Assembly (NCBI RefSeq): GCF_001612885.1 | Contig: NZ_BDBH01000004.1 | Location: 744,001-808,000, forward strand | DNA from: Nocardia harenae NBRC 108248 | GTDB taxonomy: Bacteria > Actinomycetota > Actinomycetes > Mycobacteriales > Mycobacteriaceae | DNA length: 64,000 bases | Direction: 5' to 3' | Shown here: in pieces, positions 17,472-26,343 of the stretch | Numbering within the stretch: position 1 is the first letter of the stretch | Layout: each line of letters opens with the position of its first letter | Program-made: the position numbers and the translations under genes | The notes under the pieces: model-generated | Told to the model about the DNA's origin: nothing | Databases searched by the model: none | The model's input: only the letters and a program-made list of their open reading frames with translations

Positions 17472-17517
17472 GTTGCTTGTGTCAAACAACCGTCGTATAG
17501 TTGCTTACCGCAAGCAA
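17472..17517 (+). promoter_or_regulatory. MarR-controlled promoter
   Basis: -35 TTGCTT (17473-17478), 17-bp spacer, -10 TATAGT (17496-17501). Two inverted repeats surround it: GTTGCTTG/CAAACAAC (17472-17479 with 17483-17490, 7 of 8 pairs) and TTGCTT/AAGCAA (17501-17506 with 17512-17517). A dimeric regulator bound here would block polymerase, so the MarR gene just downstream is probably autorepressed. Confidence 0.72.
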
Positions 17518-17543
17518 GTAAATGACTCCGGGGAGTGGTGGCG

Positions 17544-18017
17544 ATGGCGGTGTCGAGTGTGACGGCCCAGAGCCTGATCGACGAGCTCTACCTCATGGGC
17601 CGGGCCATCAAGATCTCCATCGCCCGCAACGAGGACGAACGGCTGCTCGCCGGCGGCCTCGGCGTGCTCGTCACCCTGGAAGAGCACGGCCCGTGCAGGC
17701 AGGGCGATCTGGCGGTCTCCATGTGCCTCAGCCCGTCGGCGCTGAGCCGCCACGTCGCCGAACTGGTCGCGGACCAGTTGCTGACCAAGCGTCCCGACCC
17801 GAGCGACGGCAGGGCCACGGTCCTGCACATCACCGACCGGGGACGCGCACTGCTGCGCCGGATCCGGGTCAAGCGCGCCGAGGTCATGGCCGCCATGCTC
17901 GACGACTGGGGCGACGAGGACGCGGAACGCGCCCGCAGCACCATCCGGAGCCTCCGGGAAAAGCTCACCGAACACGCTCTCCGCACCGGCGCGGGCGAGC
18001 ACCAGCCGGTTCGATAG
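17544..18017 (+). CDS. MarR-family regulator
   Basis: 157 residues with a winged-helix domain: 'ALSRHVAELVADQLLTKRPDPSDGRATVLHITDRGRALL' spans the recognition helix and wing, with the characteristic 'DxRDGR'-like turn as 'DPSDGR'. ATG 17544 is chosen because GGGGAG lies 8 nt upstream; GTG 17535 is possible. It is followed after 15 nt by a DHA2 exporter, the usual repressor-pump arrangement. Confidence 0.88.
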   Translation: MAVSSVTAQSLIDELYLMGRAIKISIARNEDERLLAGGLGVLVTLEEHGPCRQGDLAVSMCLSPSALSRHVAELVADQLLTKRPDPSDGRATVLHITDRGRALLRRIRVKRAEVMAAMLDDWGDEDAERARSTIRSLREKLTEHALRTGAGEHQPVR

Positions 18018-18032
18018 AAAGTCAGGTATTCG

Positions 18033-19661
18033 ATGTCAACCACAGCCGAGGCGGTGAAGAACCGAGAGCCCGCCGCCATGACGCACCGCGAGATCCTGGA
18101 AGCGATGACCGGTCTGCTGGCCGCGCTGTTCACGGCGCTGCTGAGCACCACCATCGTCGCGACCGCGTTGCCGACCATCATCGGCGACCTGAAGGGTTCG
18201 CAGACCTCCTACGCCTGGGTCATCACCACGGCGCTGCTCGCCAACGCGGCAACCACCCCGATCTGGGGCAAGCTCGCCGACCTGTTCAACAAGAAGCTGC
18301 TCGTGCAGTCGGCCATCGTGATCTTCGTGATCGGCTCGGTGATCGCGGGCGTCGCGCACAGCGTGCCACTGCTGCTGGTCGCCCGGGTGATCCAGGGCGT
18401 CGGCATGGGCGGGCTGACCGCGCTCGTGGTCGCCATCATCGGCTCCATCGTCTCGCCGCGTGAGCGCGGCCGGTACTCCGGCTACATGGGCGCGGTCATG
18501 GCGGTCTCCATGTCCGGCGGCCCGATCCTGGGCGGCGTGATCGTGGACAGCCCGCTCGGCTGGCGCTGGTGCTTCTTCGTCTGCGTGCCGCTGGCCGTGA
18601 TCGCGCTCTTCCTGCTGCAGCGCACGCTGCGGCTGCCCACCGAGCGCAAGACCGGCGTCTCCATCGACTGGCTCGGCGCCACCCTGCTCACCGCGGGCGT
18701 CTCGGTGCTGCTGATCTGGGTCTCCTTCGCGGGCAAGGCCGGGTACTACGACTGGTTCTCCCGGGAGTCGGCGCTCTACGTCGGCGCGGGCGTGCTGCTG
18801 CTGGCCGCCACCGTGTGGGTGGAGCGGCGGGCGGAATCGCCGATCGTGCCGCTGCCCATCGTGCTGGAGAAGACCACCGGGCTGGCGATCATCGCCTCGA
18901 TCGCGGTCGGGGTCGGCATGTTCGGCGCCACCACCTTCCTCGGCCAGTACTTCCAGACCGCGCGGGGCTACTCCCCCACCGCGGCAGGCATCCTGACCAT
19001 CCCGCTGGTGGCGGGCATGCTGATCGCCTCGGTGACCTCCGGGCAGCTGATCACCCGGTTCGGCAAGTGGAAGCGGTTCGTGGTGTCCGGCGGCGTGCTG
19101 CTGGTGATCGGCTTCGCGCTGCTCTCCACCATCGACCACGCCACCAACCTGTGGCTGGTGGGCGCCTACATCAGCGTGGTCGGCCTCGGCGTCGGCATGA
19201 TGATGCAGAACCTGGTGCTGGCCGTGCAGAACACGGTGAGCGTGCAGAACATCGGCGCCGCCTCCAGCAATGTCGCGTTCTTCCGCACCTTCGGCGGCGC
19301 GATCGGGGTCTCGGTGCTCGGCTCGATCCTGGCCTCCCGGGTGGGTGAGCTCTCCGCCGAGGGCTTCGCCAGGCTCGGCATCCCGGCCGGTAGCTCCGGC
19401 GGCGGCAGCCTCGACCTGGCGTCGCTGCCGCAGCCGGTGCTGGAGATCGTGCGCGCCGCCTACGGCGACGCCACCGGGCGCATCTTCCTGGTCGCCGCCG
19501 CGGCCTGCGTCATCGCGCTGATCGCCACCGCGCTGCTGCCGAACAAGCCGCTGCGTACCACGATCGATATCGACCCGGCGCTGGATCCCATGCGGCCCGG
19601 AACGACGCCGCCGACCGACACCACCGTCGACGACACCAGGGAGCGCGTGCTCCAGCACTGA
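18033..19661 (+). CDS. DHA2-family (14-TM) MFS drug exporter
   Basis: 542 residues with about 14 hydrophobic segments. Motif C/antiporter features include 'LLSTTIVATALPTI' in TM1, 'WVITTALLANAATTPIWGKLADL' (motif A equivalent) and 'GGPILGGVIVDSPLGWRWCFF'. DHA2 pumps exchange drugs or lipophilic compounds for protons. It is co-transcribed with the MarR gene and ends before a strong terminator. Confidence 0.9.
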   Translation: MSTTAEAVKNREPAAMTHREILEAMTGLLAALFTALLSTTIVATALPTIIGDLKGSQTSYAWVITTALLANAATTPIWGKLADLFNKKLLVQSAIVIFVIGSVIAGVAHSVPLLLVARVIQGVGMGGLTALVVAIIGSIVSPRERGRYSGYMGAVMAVSMSGGPILGGVIVDSPLGWRWCFFVCVPLAVIALFLLQRTLRLPTERKTGVSIDWLGATLLTAGVSVLLIWVSFAGKAGYYDWFSRESALYVGAGVLLLAATVWVERRAESPIVPLPIVLEKTTGLAIIASIAVGVGMFGATTFLGQYFQTARGYSPTAAGILTIPLVAGMLIASVTSGQLITRFGKWKRFVVSGGVLLVIGFALLSTIDHATNLWLVGAYISVVGLGVGMMMQNLVLAVQNTVSVQNIGAASSNVAFFRTFGGAIGVSVLGSILASRVGELSAEGFARLGIPAGSSGGGSLDLASLPQPVLEIVRAAYGDATGRIFLVAAAACVIALIATALLPNKPLRTTIDIDPALDPMRPGTTPPTDTTVDDTRERVLQH

Positions 19662-19673
19662 CTCCCCGAGCAG

Positions 19674-19699
19674 CGGGCCCCGGAGCGATCCGGGGCCCG
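19674..19699 (+). terminator. intrinsic terminator
   Basis: Perfect 10-bp GC stem (19674-19683 with 19690-19699), 6-nt loop, followed by a T-rich TTTCTCCT, 12 nt after the exporter stop. Confidence 0.85.
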
Positions 19700-19837
19700 T
19701 TTCTCCTGTCCGGCGCAGCAGCCGGACGCGGGCGGGCCGGGTGGTGTGGGCCCAGAGCAGCGCCACGCGGGTGAGCTGGCCGAGTGCGGTGGAGCCGGAA
19801 CTCGAGATCACGCCACGCCGTAGCGAAACGGACGATC

Positions 19838-19854
19838 TCACCCGTTGCGGGTGA
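19838..19854. promoter_or_regulatory. inverted repeat TCACCCG-TTG-CGGGTGA
   Basis: A perfect 7-3-7 inverted repeat lying 57 nt before the lipase start in an otherwise featureless gap. It could be an operator; no regulator is adjacent. Confidence 0.4.
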
Positions 19855-19910
19855 TCTGCTGGCACGCTGTCACCTGCCAAGCTCACCCGCACTGAGACCC
19901 GGAGGTGCCC

Positions 19911-20804
19911 ATGTGGCGGACCGCTGTCGCTGCGCTTGCTGGAACCTTGCTCACCTGCGCCGCGGCGCCGCTCGCCACGGCGCAGCCACCGGGGTACAGC
20001 GAGTACGTCTCGCTCGGTGACTCGTGGTCGGCGGGCGCCACGCTGAACCCTGCCCTGCTGAACTCCGAATTCGTGCCGCTCGGCTGTCTGCAGCGCACGC
20101 AGAACTTCGCCAGGCAGGTGGCCGAGGCGCTGAACGTCCCGACCTTCCGGGACGCGGCCTGCGCCGGCGCCACCACCGAGGACATGACGGCCGACCAGCC
20201 GCTCGGCAAGGACCAGTACCCGTCGTACAACACGCCGCAATTCGACCGGCTCACGCCGAACACCGACCTGGTGACCATCTTGATCGGCGGCAACAACGTG
20301 GGGCTCGCGGCAACGGTGCGCACCTGCATCACCCCGAACCCGGCGATCTCGCCGTGCGTCTCCCGCTTCGTGGTGAACGGCGTGGACCAGATGACGCAGC
20401 GGATCGAGGCCGCCGAGCCGACGATCGCCGCGACCATCGACGGCATCAAGGCGCGGTCGCCGCGGGCTCGGATCGTCATGCTGAACTACCTCGACGGCGT
20501 CGCGGTCGGCGACCCCTGCTACCCCATCATCCCCATCTCGCCGACCGACGTGAACTGGCTCGCGGAGAAGCTCTCCGAGCTCAACACCATGCTCGCGGCG
20601 GTCGCCAGGCAGACCGGGGTGGAGTTCGCGAACACCTACGCGGGCAGCGTCGGGCACGACGCCTGCCGCGCGCCCGGCGTGCGCTGGGTCGAGGGGCTGA
20701 TCCCGGTCACCGCCGAGCCGCCCGGCCCCGCCCTGCCCTTCCACCCGAACCAGCTGGGCGTGAACCACCAGGCGAGCACGGTGCTCGCCACCCTCGGGGG
20801 CTGA
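19911..20804 (+). CDS. secreted SGNH/GDSL-family lipase
   Basis: 297 residues. An N-terminal Sec signal ends near 'APLATAQ'. Block I 'VSLGDSWSAG' carries the nucleophile Ser, 'GCLQRTQNF' follows, block III 'ILIGGNNVGL' supplies the oxyanion Asn and 'PFHPNQLGVNH' near the C-terminus carries the catalytic His. Cysteines are spaced as in the disulfide-stabilised secreted SGNH lipases of actinomycetes. ATG 19911 is preferred (GGAGG 5 nt upstream) over GTG 19905. Confidence 0.9.
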   Translation: MWRTAVAALAGTLLTCAAAPLATAQPPGYSEYVSLGDSWSAGATLNPALLNSEFVPLGCLQRTQNFARQVAEALNVPTFRDAACAGATTEDMTADQPLGKDQYPSYNTPQFDRLTPNTDLVTILIGGNNVGLAATVRTCITPNPAISPCVSRFVVNGVDQMTQRIEAAEPTIAATIDGIKARSPRARIVMLNYLDGVAVGDPCYPIIPISPTDVNWLAEKLSELNTMLAAVARQTGVEFANTYAGSVGHDACRAPGVRWVEGLIPVTAEPPGPALPFHPNQLGVNHQASTVLATLGG

Positions 20805-20857
20805 TTCCCGCGCGGCGGCCCGGGTACCCGGGCGTCACCCCGATCCGAGGAGGAGCC

Positions 20858-21517
20858 GTGCCCGACCCCGCCGCCGTGCTGTTCGATGTCGACGGAACCC
20901 TCGTCGACTCCAACTACCTGCACACCCGCGCCTGGCACCGCGCCTTCCGCGCGGCGGGCGCGGTGGTGCCGAGCTGGCGCATCCACCGCGCGATCGGCAT
21001 GGACGGCAGCACCCTGATCGAGACGCTCGCCCCCGAGGCCGACGCCGACCGCGCCGACGAACTGCACACCCGCTACTACCTGGATTCCGCCGGGGAGCTC
21101 ACCCTGCTCCCCGGCGCTCGGGAAATCCTGCACGCCCTGCACGATCGCGGCCTGCGCATCGTCCTCGCCACCTCCGCCGCACCCGACGAACTGGCTCGTC
21201 TGCGCGAGCTGCTCGACAGTGAGCCGATCCTGCACGCCGTCACCGACGCCGACGATGTGGAGACCGCCAAACCCGACCCGGCCATCGTCCGCGTCGCCCT
21301 CGAGCGCGCCGGCGTCCCCGCCGAGCGGGCGGTCTTCGTCGGTGACACGGTGTGGGACGCCAGGGCCGCCACCGATATCGGGGTGCGCGCGGTCGGCGTC
21401 CTCAGCGGCGGCGTCTCCCGCGATGAACTCACCACGGCGGGAGCGGAATTCGTCTGCGACGATGTCGCGGAGCTGCTGCGCGAGGTCGAGCGGAGCCCCC
21501 TCGGAAAACTGCTCTGA
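20858..21517 (+). CDS. HAD-superfamily phosphatase
   Basis: 219 residues with motif I 'LFDVDGTLVDSN', motif II 'VLATSAAPDEL', motif III Lys in 'DVETAKPDPAI' and motif IV 'VFVGDTVWDARAA'. A helical cap follows motif I (subfamily IA, beta-phosphoglucomutase/phosphatase-like). The substrate is unknown. GTG 20858 has a strong GAGGAGGA site. It runs in the same direction as the lipase and gnd but with gaps of 53 and 196 nt. Confidence 0.88.
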   Translation: MPDPAAVLFDVDGTLVDSNYLHTRAWHRAFRAAGAVVPSWRIHRAIGMDGSTLIETLAPEADADRADELHTRYYLDSAGELTLLPGAREILHALHDRGLRIVLATSAAPDELARLRELLDSEPILHAVTDADDVETAKPDPAIVRVALERAGVPAERAVFVGDTVWDARAATDIGVRAVGVLSGGVSRDELTTAGAEFVCDDVAELLREVERSPLGKLL

Positions 21518-21713
21518 TCAGGTCGCCGGCGCCGGGCGTCACCGCCGAGGCCGCCGAGGCCGGCGCGACCCCGCGCTCCGCGCCGCACCCCGCGTGAGTG
21601 CGCCGCCGGGTCGCGCGGCCGTCCGCTGACACCGCCGGTGGCGGCGCAGGGTAAGAAGAAGTGTGCGGTGCCTGCGCCGCCACCACCCACCGTCGAACGA
21701 GGAGAGCTGGTTC

Positions 21714-23156
21714 ATGACGAACCCCACCGCGCGCGCACAGATCGGGGTCACCGGCCTCGCGGTCATGGGCAGCAATATCGCCCGGAACTTCGCGCGGCAC
21801 GGCTACACCGTCGCGCTGCACAACCGCAGCGTCGCCAAGACCGACGCGCTGCTCGCCGAGCACTCCGGTGACGGCGATTTCGTGCGCACCGAGACCATCG
21901 CCGAGCTCATCGCCGCGCTGGAGAAGCCGCGCCGGGTGCTCATCATGGTCAAGGCAGGCGATGCCACCGACGCCGTGATCGAGGAGCTGGCCGCCGCCAT
22001 GGAGCCCGGCGACATCATCATCGACGGCGGCAATGCCCTCTACACCGACACCATCCGCCGCGAGGCGGCGCTGCGCGAGCGCGGCCTGAACTTCGTCGGC
22101 GCCGGCATCTCCGGCGGCGAGGAGGGGGCTCTGAACGGCCCCTCGATCATGCCGGGCGGCCCGGCGGAGTCCTACGAATCGCTGGGCCCGCTGCTGGAAT
22201 CCATCGCCGCGCAGGTCGACGGCACCCCGTGCTGCACGCACATCGGCCCGGACGGGTCGGGGCACTTCGTGAAGATGGTGCACAACGGCATCGAGTACGC
22301 CGACATGCAGCTCATCGGCGAGGCCTACCACCTGTTCCGCGACGCGCTCGGCTTCGACGCCAAGCAGATCGCGGACGTCTTCACCCAGTGGAACACCGGG
22401 GATCTGGAGAGCTACCTGGTCGAGATCACCGCCGAGGTGCTCAACCAGGTCGACGCCAAGACCGGCAAAGCTCTGGTCGATGTGATCGTGGACGCCGCCG
22501 AGCAGAAGGGCACCGGCCGCTGGACCGTAAAATCCGCCCTCGACCTGGGTATTCCGGTGACCGGGATCGCCGAGGCGGTCTTCGCCCGTGCCATCTCGGG
22601 CTCCCGCGCGCAGCGCAAGGCGGCCCAGGGGCTCGCCTCGGGCACGCTGGCCGACAAGCCCACCGACGCCGAGACCTTCACCGAGGACATCCGGCGTGCG
22701 CTGTATGCCTCCAAGGTGATCGCCTATGCCCAGGGCTTCGACCAGATCGCCGCGGGCAGCGCGGAGTACGGCTGGAACCTGACCCCCGGTGACCTGGCGC
22801 GGATCTGGCGGGGCGGCTGCATCATCCGGGCCCGGTTCCTGAACCGGATCACCGAGGCGTACGACGAGAACCCGGAGTTGCCCAGCCTCATCCTGGCCCC
22901 GTACTTCCGGGACGCCATCGAGACCGGTATCGACAGCTGGCGCCGGGTGGTCGCCACCGCGATCCAGCTCGGCATCCCGGTGCCCGCCTTCGGCTCCTCG
23001 CTCTCCTACTACGACGCGCTGCGCGCCGAAAGGTTGCCTGCTGCACTCACCCAGGGCCAGCGCGACTTCTTCGGCGCGCACACCTACGAGCGGACCGACG
23101 CCGACGGCAAGTTCCACACCCTGTGGAGCGGGGATCGGAGCGAAGTCTCCGCTTGA
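21714..23156 (+). CDS. gnd: 6-phosphogluconate dehydrogenase, decarboxylating
   Basis: 480 residues, the long NADP-type form. It catalyses 6-phosphogluconate to ribulose 5-phosphate with CO2 and NADPH in the oxidative pentose phosphate pathway. The Rossmann start 'IGVTGLAVMGSNIARNFARHG', the substrate motif 'GAGISGGEEGALNGPSIMPGG', catalytic Lys in 'GHFVKMVHNGIEY' and the C-terminal 'YYDALRAERLPAALTQGQRDFFGAH' are all intact. ATG 21714 has GAGGAGAG upstream. The following FMN reductase starts only 34 nt after its stop. Confidence 0.97.
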   Translation: MTNPTARAQIGVTGLAVMGSNIARNFARHGYTVALHNRSVAKTDALLAEHSGDGDFVRTETIAELIAALEKPRRVLIMVKAGDATDAVIEELAAAMEPGDIIIDGGNALYTDTIRREAALRERGLNFVGAGISGGEEGALNGPSIMPGGPAESYESLGPLLESIAAQVDGTPCCTHIGPDGSGHFVKMVHNGIEYADMQLIGEAYHLFRDALGFDAKQIADVFTQWNTGDLESYLVEITAEVLNQVDAKTGKALVDVIVDAAEQKGTGRWTVKSALDLGIPVTGIAEAVFARAISGSRAQRKAAQGLASGTLADKPTDAETFTEDIRRALYASKVIAYAQGFDQIAAGSAEYGWNLTPGDLARIWRGGCIIRARFLNRITEAYDENPELPSLILAPYFRDAIETGIDSWRRVVATAIQLGIPVPAFGSSLSYYDALRAERLPAALTQGQRDFFGAHTYERTDADGKFHTLWSGDRSEVSA

Positions 23157-23162
23157 CCTGAA

Positions 23163-23216
23163 CAATGGTTGAGGAGTCACGGTGGAGCCATGAACTCCAC
23201 CGTGACCGAACCATTG
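23163..23216 (+). promoter_or_regulatory. 20-bp hairpin presenting the FMN-reductase start codon
   Basis: Outer stem CAATGGTT (23163-23170) with AACCATTG (23209-23216), an asymmetric internal loop (GAGGA and CG), then an inner perfect 12-bp stem GTCACGGTGGAG (23176-23187) with CTCCACCGTGAC (23195-23206) and a 7-nt loop that contains the ATG (23190-23192). The Shine-Dalgarno-like GAGGA is in the internal loop. It could be a translational control element or a protein-binding palindrome. Confidence 0.7.
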
Positions 23217-23765
23217 CAGATCGCCGTCGTCGTCGGCAGCACCAGGCCGGGCAGGTTCGGCCCTGCCGTGGCGGAGTGGTTTCTCGATCGCGCCCGCGCG
23301 CGGCCGGAGCTCTCCCCCGCGGTCGTCGACGTCGGCGACACCGAGCTCCCGCACGCCTTCGGCGCCCCGGCTCCCCGGCTGGCCCCGGCGGCGGCCGCGC
23401 TGGCCGCCGCCGATGCCTTCGTCGTCGTCACCCCCGAGTACAACCACAGCTACCCCGGCGCCCTCAAGAACCTGATCGACCTGCACTCGGCAGAGTGGCG
23501 CGCCAAGCCGGTCGCCTTCGTCAGCTACGGCGGCGTCTCCGGCGGGCTGCGCGCGGTCGAGCACCTGCGCGGCGTCTTCGCCGAGCTGCATGCCGTCACC
23601 GTCCGGGACACGGTCAGCTTCCACAATCCGTGGGGCCGCGCCGACGGCGGCAGCCTCGCCGCCGACCCGGAGTCCGACGCCGCCGCGGGTACCCTGCTCG
23701 ACCAGCTCACCTGGTGGGGCGAGGCGCTGCGCACGGCTCGCGCCCACCGCCCGTACGGCAGCTGA
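23190..23765 (+). CDS. NADPH-dependent FMN reductase-family protein
   Basis: 191 residues of flavodoxin-like fold. The FMN-phosphate loop is 'VVVGSTRPGRFGPAVAEW', the isoalloxazine-contact motif 'VVTPEYNHSYPGALKNLIDL' is canonical for the ArsH/YcaK-like NAD(P)H:FMN reductases, and 'SYGGVSGGLRAVEHLR' follows. ATG 23190 is well supported by the flavodoxin start but is enclosed in a hairpin (23163-23216), suggesting translational control. It follows gnd closely, so both the reductase substrate NADPH and the transcript may come from gnd (inference). Confidence 0.88.
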   Translation: MNSTVTEPLQIAVVVGSTRPGRFGPAVAEWFLDRARARPELSPAVVDVGDTELPHAFGAPAPRLAPAAAALAAADAFVVVTPEYNHSYPGALKNLIDLHSAEWRAKPVAFVSYGGVSGGLRAVEHLRGVFAELHAVTVRDTVSFHNPWGRADGGSLAADPESDAAAGTLLDQLTWWGEALRTARAHRPYGS

Positions 23766-23775
23766 GGGCGCTCCC

Positions 23776-25115
23776 ATGACTGAAATCCTCACGAAATCCG
23801 CTGCCGTCGAGCGCAACCCGATATCCAGTGGGTCGCCACCGGCTACGCGTTGGCGCTCGGCGCGGTGGTGCCCGCGTCGGCCTGGGCGATCGGGCGGTTC
23901 GGCGCCAAGCGGCTCTACCTGGCCGCGGTCCTGGTCTTCGCGCTCGGCTCGCTGCTTGCCGGGCTGGCCTGGGACATCGGCTCGCTCATCGCCTTCCGGG
24001 TGCTGCAGGGCGCGGGTGGCGTGCTGCTCATGCCGGTCGGCATGACGATCCTGCTGCGCGCCGCCGAGGCCACCCCCGAGCGGCTGGGCCGGTTGATGAG
24101 CACGCTGGGGCTGGCCATCCTGGTCGGGCCGCTCGCCGGGCCGGTGCTCGGCGGGTACCTGATCGACGAGGTCTCGTGGCGCTGGATGTTCTTCGTGAAT
24201 GTGCCGGTGGCCGCGCTGGTGGTGCTGCTCGCGGTCCGGGTCTTCCCGGCTGACCTTCCCGAGCCGCGCAAGCGGCTCGACGTGCTCGGGCTCGCGCTCA
24301 TGTCGCCGGGGCTGGCGCTGTTCATCTACGGCGTCACCGCCGCGGGCGAGCGCGGCGGCTTCGGCTCGGCCGCGGTGCTGGTGCCGCTGCTTCTCGGGGC
24401 GGCGCTGGTGGCGGCGTTCGGGTACCGCGGGTGCACCGCCGAGGATCCGCTGATCGACCTGCGGGTGCTGCGCAACCGGTCAGTGGCGGCGGCCGCTGCG
24501 GTGCTGGGGTTGTTCGCGGCCGGGTACTTCGGCTCGATGCTGCTGCTGCCGCTGTACTTCCAGCTGGTGCGCGGGGAGTCGGCCATGGTCGCGGGGGCAC
24601 TGGGGATCCCGTTCGCGCTGGCGTCCGGCGGTGCCATGCAGGTGGCGGGGCGGCTCATCGACCGGGTGCCGCCGGGGCGCTACCTGCCGGTGTCGATCGG
24701 GGTCGGGCTGCTCGGCTTCCTGCTCTTCCGGGCGCAGCTCGACGCGGACGCCTCCTACTGGGGGCTGTGCGCGGCCATGCTGCTCATGGGCGCGGGCGGC
24801 GGCGGCACGCTCATGCCCGCCATCACCACCGCCACCCGCAACCTCGCCCCGGAGCAGCGGGCGGGCGGCACCACCACCGTCAACATGGTCAACACCACCG
24901 CGCTCGCCATCGGCACCGCCGTCACCTCCGTTGTGCTCGCCGCGCTGCTCCCGGTCGACGGCGGGTTGCAGGCGCTGCACCACATGGGCCCCGACGCGCA
25001 CGCCGAGCTGGCGCCAACGCTGGCCCAGGCATTCCAGGACTCCTATTTGGTCGCCCCGGTCCTCATGGCGCTGGCCGTGATCCCGGCGCTGCTCCTGCCG
25101 CGGCACACGGTGTGA
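23776..25115 (+). pseudogene. MFS drug exporter with internal deletion of TM1
   Basis: A start region (ATG 23776, 'MTEILTKSAAVERNP') reads in frame 1 but is followed at about 23820 by 'DIQWVATGYALALGAVVP' in frame 0, a segment that normally lies after TM1 and the first loop of DHA2 pumps. The stretch encoding TM1 (about 40-50 residues) is absent and the frame is shifted, so the natural start cannot express the rest. The remaining 421 codons to 25115 are intact, with 'RVLQGAGGVLLMPVGMTILLR' and about 13 helices. Translation from an internal TTG/GTG would yield a pump without TM1. It looks recently inactivated. Confidence 0.75.
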
Positions 25116-25266
25116 CCGACACCGATCCGCCGTTCCGGCCTGCGCTGCGCGGGCGCGGCCGGTCCCGCCACCTGCCCAGCGGTGCGCCTGCTGCCCGGTA
25201 GACCGGTACGGGGGATGTGAGAGGGTGTCCGTTCACTCGTGAAATCGGTGCTCTCGGAGGAAAACT

Positions 25267-26310
25267 GTGGTGGAAGCGGCATTCGACGTGGCCGGGCTGG
25301 TGGGGTATCGCTACCGCGCGGACGACTTCTACGAGGTCGGGCGGGAGAAGATCCGCGAGTACGCGCGGGCGGTGCAGGACTACCACCCGGCGCACTGGAG
25401 CGAGGACGCCGCCGCCGAGCTCGGCTACCAGGGGCTGGTCGCGCCGACCACGTTCATCTCCACCGTCGCCATGCTCGCCAACCGCAGGCTGCTGGAGACC
25501 GTGCTGGCCGGGTACGACGTGATCGTGCAGACCGACCAGGTCTTCGAGATGCACAAGCCGGTGCGCACCGGCGACCGGCTGGTCAGCGACGTCGAGCTGG
25601 CCTCGGTGCGCCGGATCGGCGGCAAGGATCTGCTGACCATCACCAATACGTTCAGTGATCAGGCGGACGAGGTCGCGCAGGTCATGCACACCACCGTCGT
25701 CGGGCTCACCAGCGAGGACGTCGCGGGCGACATCGGCGCGACGATCGAGCGGGTCATCATGACCGGGCTCGGCACGACCGGAACCGCCCCCGACGAGCAG
25801 CCCGCGGCCGAACCCGCCACCGAGCGGCGCCTCTCGCCGGAGTCGCGCACCCGTACCCCGCGCACCGCGATCCGCCTGGCGGACATCGCAGCCGGGGACG
25901 AACTCCCCGCCCGCACCGTGCACCTGACCCGCGGCGACCTGGTGAACTACGCAGGCGTCTCCGGCGACGCGAACCCCATCCACTGGCACGACGGCATCGC
26001 CGCGCTGGCCGGGCTGCCCGACGTGATCGCGCACGGGATGCTCACCATGGGGCTGGGCGCGGGCTTCGTCACCGGCTGGCTCGGCGATCCCGGCGCGATG
26101 CTCCGCTACAGCGTCCGGCTGTCGAACTACACGGTCATCGAGGCGCTCGCGGCCGGGACGGTGGAGTTCACCGGGCGCGTGAAGTCCGTCGACCCCGAGG
26201 CCGGGACGGCCGTCCTCGTCGTCGTCGCCAAGTCGGCGGGCCGCAAGATCTTCGGCCTCGCCACCGCCGAGGTCCGCCTGGCTGACCACCCCTCCACTAT
26301 GTGCCATTGA
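25267..26310 (+). CDS. fused (3R)-hydroxyacyl-ACP dehydratase HadA/HadB
   Basis: 347 residues joining two hotdog domains. Residues 1-160 resemble HadA ('DDFYEVGREKIREYARAVQ', 'LVAPTTFIS', 'VQTDQVFEMHKPV'). Residues about 200-345 resemble HadB, with the hydratase signature 'YAGVSGDANPIHWHD' holding the catalytic Asp and His, then 'AHGMLTMGLGAGFVTGWLGDPGA'. In mycobacteria HadAB is a heterodimer dehydrating beta-hydroxyacyl-ACP in FAS-II mycolate elongation; here both halves share a chain, joined by a linker rich in Ala, Pro and Arg. GTG 25267 has GGAGG upstream. It is not beside rpmG/secE, the usual hadABC site, so it may be a paralogue. Its last codons lie inside the next promoter's palindrome. 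Confidence 0.9.
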   Translation: MVEAAFDVAGLVGYRYRADDFYEVGREKIREYARAVQDYHPAHWSEDAAAELGYQGLVAPTTFISTVAMLANRRLLETVLAGYDVIVQTDQVFEMHKPVRTGDRLVSDVELASVRRIGGKDLLTITNTFSDQADEVAQVMHTTVVGLTSEDVAGDIGATIERVIMTGLGTTGTAPDEQPAAEPATERRLSPESRTRTPRTAIRLADIAAGDELPARTVHLTRGDLVNYAGVSGDANPIHWHDGIAALAGLPDVIAHGMLTMGLGAGFVTGWLGDPGAMLRYSVRLSNYTVIEALAAGTVEFTGRVKSVDPEAGTAVLVVVAKSAGRKIFGLATAEVRLADHPSTMCH

Positions 26311-26336
26311 CAAATGGCACATAGTGGGCTGATGCT
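26294..26336 (+). promoter_or_regulatory. promoter inside a 15-4-15 palindromic operator
   Basis: Perfect 15-bp arms CCACTATGTGCCATT (26294-26308) and AATGGCACATAGTGG (26313-26327). A consensus -35 TTGACA (26307-26312) lies exactly at the centre, and a weak -10 GATGCT is at 26331-26336, 18 bp on. The start of transcription would fall on or next to ATG 26344 (leaderless). The palindrome overlaps the hadAB stop codon. A repressor bound here would switch off the downstream four-gene cluster. Confidence 0.75.
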
Positions 26337-26343
26337 GTTGACC

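Noticed and set aside
26294..26327. Palindrome at the hadAB end as an intrinsic terminator
   Set aside because: It is not followed by a U-tract, it has a consensus -35 at its centre, and same-direction genes follow at once; an operator is more likely, although an additional terminator role is not excluded.
26314..26343. Earlier start codons (ATG 26314, 26332) for the HSL-type esterase
   Set aside because: They lie in the right arm of the operator palindrome or just before the predicted transcription start; ATG 26344 fits a leaderless transcript.
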